From positions 10,755,001 to 10,819,000 of the forward strand of contig WPIO01000005.1 in assembly GCA_009760855.2 (NCBI GenBank): 64,000 nt of DNA, in the 5' to 3' direction. Below are positions 55,588-64,000 of the stretch, one piece after another. The translations under genes were made by a program, and so were the position numbers. This DNA is from Cristatella mucedo (taxonomy: Eukaryota; Bryozoa; Phylactolaemata; Cristatellidae). The notes under the pieces were generated by a model. That model was not told where the DNA came from. It was given only the letters and a program-made list of their open reading frames with translations, and ran no database searches. Each line of letters starts with the position of its first letter. The first letter of the stretch is position 1.

Positions 55588-55732
55588 CCGAGCTGGTTTG
55601 GTCTAGCGGTTAAGGTGCTCTCTCCGACCAAGATCTGACTGAGGTCGTGGGCTCGAGCCCCGAGGCATATGTGAAGCACCTGAATAGAGATTAAGTTCTC
55701 TTGGGGCGCTATATAAATGAATTATATATATT
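55588..55732 (+). repeat. SINE-A copy, the most complete
   Basis: gagctggtttggtctagcgg and ttaaggtgctctctccgacc (A-box region), gtcgtgggctcgagccccga (B-box region), then gaatagagattaagttctct, tggggcgctatataaatgaa and a short TATA tail. A good reference for the family. A LINE fragment (about 55490-55585, LQLVQN-like) lies just before it. Confidence 0.88.
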
Positions 55733-56019
55733 TTTTATATTATTAGCTTACAGGTCACTTCACTCGCTTACCTATCTGACCTCTTAGCTCCTCCGTGCTC
55801 GTTTGCAACCGGCTGTTCAGCATCTGGTCATCTTGCTAAATTAAAATATTTTTTTGTGATTAACCCTTCAGTTCGCGTTTGCCTAATGTCTTGAACTCAC
55901 TTCCGGCTACGTTACATACTACCCGCACGACTTTGCCTCATTCTTCACAGAGTTCACTTCTGGGTGCAATACAATTGCCATAAGAATATTATTATCGCTA
56001 TGTTTATTATTACTTTCCT

Positions 56020-56095
56020 GTGCAAACACTTCCTTTGCAGCAAATCTTAAGTGCCTAGAAAGAGAGTTCTCTTGGGGTGCTGTAAAATATCTTTT
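56020..56095 (+). repeat. LINE 3' tail fragment
   Basis: ctttgcagcaaatcttaagt, then agaaagagagttctcttggg; truncated and diverged. Confidence 0.6.
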
Positions 56096-56289
56096 TTGCT
56101 TATATAATTAAAAATCTTAAACGTTCTTCTTTCGACTTGGTGCCATTGGGGCTCTTTCTGTGAAGGAGACACGCGGGTGAACTTCTGGGCCTTGCTGGCT
56201 AGCCTTGCAGCCAAGTTCGTCGCAAGCTGTCGAGGCTTAGTGACTTCTTTTGGGTAGCCCAGCCAAAACGCCATTGCTGTAGTCCAGCC

Positions 56290-57880
56290 AGCCTGTACGG
56301 AACGAGGGAGAGCTAGTCAACGACGAGAGCGACGCCGGCTTGTAGCGCGGGAGCGCTCGGACGCGCGCCCGTCCGCACGCGGCAGCCGGACGCGCGGCGG
56401 TCTAGCTGGCAGTGTCAACCGCGCCGTGCCAGCCAGCGGCGGAGAGCTACCTGGCGACGCACTGGACCGTAACTGGGTAGGGACGGCAGCCTTGGGGCGC
56501 GCCCTCTCCTCACAAAGCCGCGGCCGGCGAGACGCATCGCGGTGATTGATGATGGGACCCCCCTCCCCCCATCCCACAGAGAGCGGTCGGAGGTCCCGCG
56601 TCGGCCTCGTGACACTCGGCGAGTCGCCGATTCGGAGGGAGTGGCCGGCAGCAAGTTGCCGTCGCCGGCCGCCAGGTAGCGGCAGTACGACGTGGCGGAG
56701 GGACGGAGGCAGACGTCGGTGACGATCGGCGCGGCAGCCGCTCGCGCGTCAGCTACTCGCACAGCCGGCGGCGGGCAGGCAGGCGGGCAGGCGGGCAGGC
56801 GGGCAGGCAGGCAGTCGTCGTCGCCGGTGCCGCCGTGAGTGCGCGCGCGTACGCAGGTAATAGACGGGCTCATTAATTACTTCGCTGGCGTCGGTTCCGC
56901 TCTCCTTGAGTTGACCTACCGTCGTCGCGCAAAGGCTGCTCCGTCTCTGGCGACCGCTTTCCCGCGATCCCTCTCGGCGCTCCTGTCGTGCGCTGTCAGC
57001 TCTGTGCGTGTCAGTGCGCGGCCGGCGCGCTGAACAGGCTACGCAGCGTTGCACTGTCGCTTGCAGGTGAGCCAGGCGCACTGGCGCAGGCGACGACGAC
57101 GCGGCGGCGGCCGTCCCTCGCGCGCGCGCGCGCGCGCCCGCCCGCTCGGGCTGCGGCTGCGCTGACTTATAGCCTTGAACGGCGCTGCGGCCCAAAAGGT
57201 GAACTGACCTATTCCGTCCCGGCAGTGATTGTCCAAACGCAATTCTTGATGCTAACGAACAAGAACTGCGTGGGGACATCAGTAGTCGGTGGATGACTAA
57301 CCGTCGGAGAGCCTCGCCGCTGGCGAGCCGCGCGGCGCCGCTCGCGCGCGCGTACGGTGTCGGCTGCTTCTGGATTGCGTTGCAAGCAGACGCGAAAGGA
57401 TTCGGGTCGGTTGCGAGACGCCGAGCCGCTTTAGAGCCGCCGCGCAGCTACACGAGCAGCTCGCACGATCCGATGCCCCCCCCCCCCCGCCATCAGACGA
57501 GGCGCCGTCGGAGCGACCGTACCCCCCCCCCAGTGGCAAGGCCGCAGGAGCCGCTGTCGCGCATAAATAAGGTATGCGAAGCGGCGGCAGCAGCAGCGTC
57601 GACGCGCGCGCCGGTCGACTCCGCCGACCCCGCGCGCCTGGTCGCCGGCTCACCGAGAAGGCGAGGCGGCGGGTCGAGTCCTCCGCATGTGCGGGGGGGG
57701 GGGGTGGCGGACTAGCGGACTATTGGGGGAAATCCTTCTTACGTGCTGGGGGGAGGGGCGGCGGCGGGCGCGGGAAAGCTTCGTCTTGCTCGCCAGTCTG
57801 GCGGCTCGCGTCCGCCTAGTTTTGGCGCTAGCTGGAGACGCTCTTGCTGCTCTCGCTGCGTCGCCCCGGCTTTAGTGGAA
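56290..57880. promoter_or_regulatory. GC- and CpG-rich block (CpG-island-like)
   Basis: Unlike the rest of the window, this 1.6 kb is dominated by G and C with very frequent CG dinucleotides, for example a cgcgcgcgcgcgcg run at 57120-57135. It also has a ggcgggca/ggcaggcg tandem repeat (56768-56814) and poly-C and poly-G runs near 57478-57490 and 57695-57706. Long open frames on both strands (up to 176 codons) are compositional and match no family. It could be the 5' end of an unseen gene or an isolated CpG island. Confidence 0.5.
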
Positions 57881-59857
57881 GCTAGCTAAACAGTATCGAC
57901 TGTATTGCCGGAATCGCCTCGCGCGTCGACGAGCCCCGTAGCAAACGTTCGAAACTCTTAAGTACGGAGATGCGCTTGTATTCGGCACCTAGCACTTGTA
58001 GGTGCGCCACTTCTCAAAGAAGCTGCTGTTCCTTGCCGCGCACGACCGATTAATTAGGCGTCTTACAGTGGGCCACAAGCGTACTTTGCCGGCGTTTGAT
58101 ATATAGTTAGCGCGGAATAGGGCGGGCAGAACAGAACGTTCTCGTTGGAAACGTCCGTACACGCACTCGCTGTCCGACTGACCTGGCGGCGGGGCGTCGG
58201 CTGCTCTAGGGCTGAGCCAATGAAACCTGAAGAAGCTCAACTAGCAGTGGCGGACTCTAGGTTACGTAGCGTACTCGAAAGAAGTAGTGGCTGAATTTTT
58301 TTCTTTCTTGCAGTACCACTCAGTCCGGGGCGCGAACGTAGTAGAAAGCCGCAGAAATAATTGTGCGTAACTGTCAGAAGCGCTGCCCGGTAAAGAAATA
58401 AGAGGGAAAATGCACACGTGGCTGTCTTTGACAAACGTAATGCTTTGGGTTCGCGGTCGTTTCTGTAGCAGCCGCACATTAGCTGAATGTAAGAACTCAT
58501 CGGGTACTCGTCTCGATCTCGTCGAATCGCTGCCGTGATTCCCTGCCGCGTTTTGCCATTTCTGTCACACTGGGCATGTCATCACCTCGGCGCAAAGCCT
58601 TTTACCAAACTAGTTTAATCCAACTGGACCGGTACCCTCGTAAGCTCCTCGTCTTACCCTCTCGAACGACCGCATTCGGATTACGGGGGATTTCTGTCTC
58701 GGTTCAGACAGCGACTGTCTCAGGATAAATGAATTGCGGTTTAGCGGCCTCTTGTGAGCCGTGGCAGATTACCAGATGACTCACTGCTCCCCAAAGATTC
58801 TTGGTTTAAAAATTTTTTTTAGACGCGTTCGCCAGGTCTACAGTCTAAGACCAGTGTTCTGTGTGGGGCCCGTCGCCGACTGCGAAGAAGCCAGCAAGAA
58901 GCCAGCAAGAAGCCAGCGCAGCCCCGGTGCATCGCGCCTTGTCGTGCCGTGTCTAGATTCTCACGGCTTGTCTGTACTGTAGAGCAGCGATAGCACCCCA
59001 AAAAGGATCAGACAAGCCAACCCCTCCCCCTTCCTTCCCCCTTCCGCTTGCAGCAGGTAGCTCGAACTCACGAAATGAATCGCGGAGCGTGAGTACCGAG
59101 TCAGTGTGCTCAGACGCAGCTCGAAAGTGCAGACCAGCCGATTGAGAAGCCGTGTGCTTATAGCAGCAGAGACGCCCAGCTTGATCGTGCTTTTACCCGG
59201 CTTGCAGCAGCAGCTTCCAGCTGCAGGACTGGAACCTGCGAGCAGCTTATGGCTGGGCTGAGACCCAGCCGCAATCGACTTCTGATCTGTAGTCGATGAA
59301 GCTCGCAAGTTTTCAATGGCGTTAGTACCGTCGAATGGCGGCTGTGCTGGTGATAGCGATTCATACAGTGCTGCGTCAGTTTCCTTTGCATGTTGGCTTA
59401 TATGATACTGCGGATCGTATGTAGGCTTCTTAGGGTCGGGCTTACTGTCTCAATGCTACGGACGTCCATCTGTGAGCAGTAGGTCTGTCTCTAATTTTCA
59501 GGGTGCACTGAACAAAAATTCATTTTGCAGACGCGTCTCCCGGGGCTGCTATGAGAGCTTCATCACTCGACCTTACATCAGTGATACTATAAATTTAGCC
59601 ATAGTAATTAAAATTGGCCTTCATTAGAAGTCTCGGTAAATGCAAAACAAGCTGCGTTAGCAGAGTAGTCCAAGTCCTGGCTATAGTTATGCAGTAAAAA
59701 CCACGCCCTTCCATTTCTGACAGGATGTAACTTATCAGTACGACGGCACAGAAATGTTATTGCGAATTTTTCCCGTTACTAATTCGGTCAACTTATTTGC
59801 TATTGAAGTTGATCTTAGTGGATACATTTTGCCGTTTAAATTGAAGAAATTTTTACG
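57881..59857. other. Region between the GC-rich block and a LINE
   Basis: No exon, RNA gene or classified repeat recognised. A short direct repeat (gccagcaagaa, tandem) lies at 58889-58914. Confidence 0.4.
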
Positions 59858-60913
59858 TTCAGCCTTCGAGCACCTCAAATTCTCTCAACTCACTTGCTGC
59901 ATTTATTGATGACATCCGCACATGGATGGCAGCAAATTTTCTAAAACTAAACGATGATTAAACTAACTTACTAGTTGTGGGCAAACCCAGTGGGATTCAG
60001 AAATTGGAAAGGCTGACGCTCAAAATTGGCTCTGCCAGCATATGTCCTGTTGAATCAGCTCGAATTCTAAGTGTCATATTCCAAAGCGACCTCTCGTTAG
60101 ACGACCATATCAGCTCCACAGTCAAATCTGCCTATTTTCAGCTTCATAACATTGCTAAAATTCGGGCTTGTTTAGATAAGGATACCACGTCCAAGTTGGT
60201 CCATGCATTCGTGACATCCCGTCTCGACTTCTGCAACTCACTGCTTACTGGCCTACCAGCATGTGCGATCAGGCGATTGCAGCTGGTGCAAAACTCTAGG
60301 CTTGTCTGTCGTGAGCATCGCAGTTGCCACGGCACACCACTTCTCGCCGACCTGCACTGGCTACCAGTCAAGCAATAGATTGACTTCAAGGTTTTGTCGC
60401 TCACTTGTAGGTCACTTCATTCTTTGGCTCCAGCCGATCTCTCAGATATACTCCCCCATCAGGCCAAGCATCATATCACCCACTTTTCGGAATCCAACAG
60501 TCTAGAAATACCTCGTACAAACCTTAAATCCTTTGGAGATCGTGCATTTAGTTCGTATGCTCCCAAAGCCTGGAACTCCCCCCCCCCCCCCCCGACCTGC
60601 GTCAGAACATCCCCTGACCTGACCACATTTAAAAGGAACCTAAAAACACACCTATTTAGGACAGCATTTAGTGGGTCCCTTTGATTCGTCTATCGTGTGC
60701 CTATGCGTGCTGACACTGTGCATGCTGCCACTAACCACATTTGCATGCTGACCCTGTGCATGTCACCCCTAACCATGTTATTCATGTTGTTTGTTTATCA
60801 AGCATGATATTACTCACCATTCAATTGCATTTCCCTTTGCAGCAAATGTAAAGCGCCTAGAGAGAGATTGAGTTCTCTGAGGGCGCTTTATCAAGTGCAT
60901 TATTATTATTAAT
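59858..60913 (+). mobile_element. CR1/L2-like LINE, 3' half with complete tail
   Basis: It starts inside the reverse transcriptase after the ADDTQLY block ([20 protein letters not shown] region). It continues with KIGSASICPVESARILSVIF, VTSRLDFCNSLLTGLPACAI and LHWLPVKQ, then the SYAPKAWNS and TCVRTSPDLTTFKRNLKTHLF blocks. It ends in the 3' UTR, aaagcgcctagagagagatt, gggcgctttatcaagtgcat and ATT repeats. A C homopolymer of about 17 (60577-60593) and stops break the frame. Confidence 0.88.
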
Positions 60914-60934
60914 ATTACGTCTATACATGGCAGC

Positions 60935-61480
60935 TGATGACGTCTGTAATATTTATACAGAGCAAAGTTCTTATGCTGACCCACAAGGCCCGCCCCGGCT
61001 TGGCTCCTCCGTACCTAGCTGAACCTGCTAACTGCTGCACCAGTTTCAGCCTCCTCGTGAACTCAGGTCCTGTAATGGACAATAAATTAGCTGTTCCATT
61101 CCTCCACTTAAAAGACTGTTGATGACAGAAGTTTTAGCTCTGCTGGCCCTAGACTGATGACAGAAGTTTTAGCTCTGCTGGCCCTAGACTCTGGAACTCG
61201 CTTCCATGATTCTTACGCAATGACAACTTCTCTCCTGCTGCCGATTATAGCACATTCTCTCCAGCGGTTCTGAGCTGCTATTTTCATGCTACTCACTACC
61301 TTAACTGCTTTCCTGACTGCTATGCTTCTCGCTTTCTCTTTGTTGCATGAGATGAAGTCTGTTGGCTACCGAATGCGTACCGAAAGCCACTTAGGCCGCG
61401 AGTGCGCTATACACAACTCTCCTGCATAACACCCACATAGTCTTTGTGGAGTTACAGACAGAGATAAGTGTTTCTTTATT
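60935..61480 (+). mobile_element. L2-type LINE C-terminal/3' fragment, second family
   Basis: It reads KVLMLTHKARPGLAPPYLAE, then after a break SAGPRLWNSLP-like sequence (about 61165-61210), the standard C-terminal order of L2 reverse transcriptases. It is directly behind the previous LINE tail and matches 54.37-54.65 kb downstream. Confidence 0.7.
61120..61189. repeat. 35-bp perfect tandem duplication
   Basis: The unit starting tgatgacagaagttttagct and ending ggccctagac occurs twice back to back, inside the L2-type fragment. Confidence 0.95.
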
Positions 61481-61944
61481 GCTAGAGCTAAGAAAGATCG
61501 AGCTGTCACGCATATTTAAGCTTTTAATTAAGATTAACAAGGGGCCATGAGTCGTATTTTTCAATAGGTGAATGTGTACTTATTCGGGCAAACGGATTTA
61601 TACACAGCATGTCCACAAAAATCTTCCTTAACAAGAACTTCCGTTTCACCTTAATGGTTACTGTGCGCATTCCAGATACTACACGATGCCGGAATTTTGT
61701 GTGTTTCCGTGTCACATTTTAAACGGTCATGCAAGAGCAGGCTTCCAAGCGAGTCTACGCCTACCCTGCACTCAACACCACTGGGAATTTGATGCCCTAT
61801 TCCAAAACGACATTTAGCTAATTGGCCCCATAGCATTACAGTGAAATACGTCTACTTTGAGCTGTGTAATATTGCAACATTCGCATTTAGATAAAGAAGC
61901 ATACCGCAGTATAGTTAATAGTTGGTAAAGTGGCATTATGTTTA

Positions 61945-62130
61945 GAGCCTCCTGTAACTCTCTCATTGCAGTGTGTTCCTGTCTATCAAATAAGATGCTT
62001 ACAGTTGGCGAACAACTCAGCAGGCAGGCTTGGCAGTCGTGAAAGTCGAATCTGCCTCATTATACCCACCACTTCTCTGCCACATGCGCCTGGCTTCCAA
62101 TCAAGCCGAGTATCAACTTCGCGGTGTGTC
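61945..62130 (+). repeat. LINE fragment, plus strand
   Basis: IRCLQLANNSAGRLGSRESR corresponds to IRRLQLVQNSAARLVCRE of the better copies; flanks are degraded. Confidence 0.6.
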
Positions 62131-62349
62131 AGAGTCACTTTTCGGTTCCGGCCTATCTAACCGAGCTAATTGATCTTCAGCTTTCCGCTCGCACCGGCAG
62201 CTGCTCGGACTGCTGCAATCGCCGGTAGCTTCGCGTAAAAACAACCTGACATATGCAGCAATGGCACCCTTAGTTCACAGCCGTCTGTAGCCAGAAACTC
62301 TCCCTCAACCCACTGACATCGGTATTCCTCCTCATTTTTTGACGGCATC

Positions 62350-62720
62350 GAAAGCGAATCGGCATGGAGTCGTGAATACAGGGATTTGCAGTAATATAGA
62401 GGCGATGGCACAAACGCATAAGCTAGCTTGGCTATCTTGGCTCTCTTGTCTAAGAAGTCGAGTATCTCGACTTAAGTGTGACAACGTGCAACCCATAACT
62501 AGCAGGTCGGTCTTATTGCCAGGTAGCTTCAGGGAGTTCGTGGCCATCCAAGTGCGAATGTCGTCGGGTGTAGGTTACACGAGAGGTAAGTGAGTCGGAC
62601 TCAGAGCGAGGCTGAAAAGGGTCAAATGATAGGTGGAGCTGAGTGTCATCCGCGTAAAAATGAATGCCACGATTGTGATCGGCGTATCGGCCAGAGGTAG
62701 GGGTTCTTTCGTGGTTTAGC
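62350..62720 (-). repeat. LINE reverse transcriptase fragment, reverse strand
   Basis: The reverse strand reads [20 protein letters not shown] (catalytic block) and then NSLKLPGNKTDLLVMG. It stops where the foldback element begins, which suggests the foldback inserted into it. Confidence 0.7.
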
Positions 62721-63162
62721 ATCCTCACCCGAGCGTATTTGTTTTCCAGGGATAGCTACCTTTCAGCTACCTTTCATATTTGCATATTAATCATTTACTT
62801 TAACTTGAGTCATTCTCATTCAAGCCACAGCACTTTCGTTGTGCACGAGCTGTGAATTTCGGTGAATGCAAAAGCCAAGCCTCAAGTTCTGTAAGCATCA
62901 GTCGTTATCATAGCACTCTAAAAAAGGCTCGCTGTAAGAGAATCGATAACCATGCGTTAATGACATACCCAAATAGTAACTAATTGCATAAAGAAACCGC
63001 TCATGCCGTCCACTTAGACATTCACTGCTCGTGCACAACGAAAGTGCTGTGGCTTGAATGAGAATGACTCGAGTTAAAGTAAATGATTAATATGCAAATA
63101 TGAAAGGTAGCTATCCCTGGAAAACAAATATGCTCGGGCCAGGATGCTGGACCACGAAAGAA
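62704..63162. repeat. Large inverted repeat / foldback element
   Basis: The left arm (62704-62857) and right arm (63020-63162) are reverse complements over about 145 bp with few mismatches. Matching blocks include ttgttttccagggatagcta, catatttgcatattaatcat and cactttcgttgtgcacgagc. The left arm has an 11-bp internal duplication (tttcagctacc). The 162-bp spacer has no coding capacity. Fits a foldback or hairpin-type non-autonomous transposon. Confidence 0.85.
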
Positions 63163-63319
63163 ACAGCCACTGGTTAGTTCAACTTCTGCCTATTAGCGTG
63201 CATTAAACCATGCACAGGGAAACATGCAAAGCACACAAAAACAAAAAGGCAAGTTCCCTGGTGCCAAGGGAAACCTGGGAGGAAAGGATGCGTCTTTAGC
63301 AGAGGCTTAAAAACAAATA

Positions 63320-64000
63320 TAATAAAAATATATCTGTATAGCGCCACAGATAAATTAATTTCTTTCTAGACAATTTAAATATGCTGGATTGGAAGCGTGA
63401 ACGTGTGATTAGTGGTAACATTTTCCGGTGTGAAAATTCAGAATAAGCTTAATGTACCATGGACAATGTCAGCTTGCACAAGCACACAAAGAGCAAATCA
63501 CAAGGACCAAGCAAAGGCTGTGAGAAACCAGTGCACATTTAGCTTTTTAATAAATTTTGACTTGTCAGATGATATCGTGAAGTCCATCGGGAGTGAATTC
63601 CTGGCTTCGGGAGCATACGAACCAAAGTGCGATCTCCTTAGAACTTGAGGTTGTTTCGAGGCACAGCTAAGTGATTTGCCATGCATGCTGACATCGTGGA
63701 TGTTACCACTAATCAGTTTGATCACGCGTTCTATACAGCATATGTAAAGTATTTAGAAAGAAACTGGAGAATATATGAGGTGATCTAAAAGTGAGTAATT
63801 CGCTGCTTGATTGGGAGTCAGTGCAGGTCGTCGAGAAATGGTGTAATGTGACCACTGAGATGCTCTCGACTCTTGACATACAAGCCGAGCTGCAGAATTT
63901 TGCACCAACTGTAAGCACCTAATTGCGTCGGCCGATAGACCTGCGAGTAGCGAGTTACAGAAGTCGAGGCAAAATGTCACAAATGTATGGACTAACTTAG
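63320..64000 (-). mobile_element. LINE copies, reverse strand, running off the window
   Basis: At 63753-64000 the reverse strand reads LDFCNSLLAGLSADAIRCLQ, then LVQNSAARLVCQE. Nearer 63320-63420 there is an AT-rich tail region with tctgtatagcgccacag. A plus-oriented tail-like piece near 63690-63770 (catatgtaaagtatttagaa) suggests nested or rearranged copies. Confidence 0.65.

Noticed and set aside
56749-57279. A 176-codon Arg/Ala-rich frame in the GC-rich block
   Set aside because: Composition alone explains the lack of stops, and no motif is present.

Overview
The window is animal nuclear DNA. It has spliced genes with GT-AG introns, tRNA-derived SINEs, CR1/L2-like LINE fragments, Tc1- and hAT-type DNA transposon relics and long dinucleotide microsatellites. 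There are no operons, no prokaryotic signals and no CRISPR array. The organism is probably an invertebrate (mollusc- or other lophotrochozoan-like), but the sequence alone does not settle the phylum.

Three protein genes can be supported. (1) Plus strand, 679-15201: an 11-exon gene whose exon phases all fit, giving 546 residues. The protein has a Gly/Arg/Tyr- and Gln-rich N-terminus, a basic nuclear-localisation-like stretch, one matrin/U1-type zinc finger (C330, C333, H347, H353) very close to the C-terminal finger of matrin-3/ZNF638, an acidic tail and an Arg/Gly-rich end. (2) Minus strand, 50136 down to 22117: the ZGPAT orthologue, about 28 kb long. Its N-terminal coiled coil, CCCH finger, Tudor-like region, G-patch, basic linker and C-terminal coiled coil lie on at least 11 exons. 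One exon near the 3' end is unresolved and two splice sites are ambiguous. (3) Plus strand, 50371-51614: frataxin (FXN), a tiny 27-nt first exon plus one exon carrying the whole conserved core.

ZGPAT and FXN are head to head. Their start codons are 234 bp apart, with an ETS/YY1-like composite motif between them, so they probably share a bidirectional promoter.

The rest is introns and intergenic DNA rich in repeats: many copies of one CR1/L2-like LINE (3' tail followed by ATT repeats), two tRNA-derived SINE families (A and B here), a Ty3/gypsy fragment, Tc1/mariner relics, a SPIN-like hAT fragment, a non-autonomous hAT element with a near-perfect 8-bp target duplication, a TIR element near 29.1-29.6 kb and a large foldback near 62.7-63.2 kb. 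A very GC/CpG-rich block lies at 56.3-57.9 kb with no recognisable gene. I found no new multi-gene system. The items most worth a second look are the SPIN-like element, the SINE-A/LINE tail sharing, the foldback, the compact FXN gene and the unusual ZGPAT splice sites.
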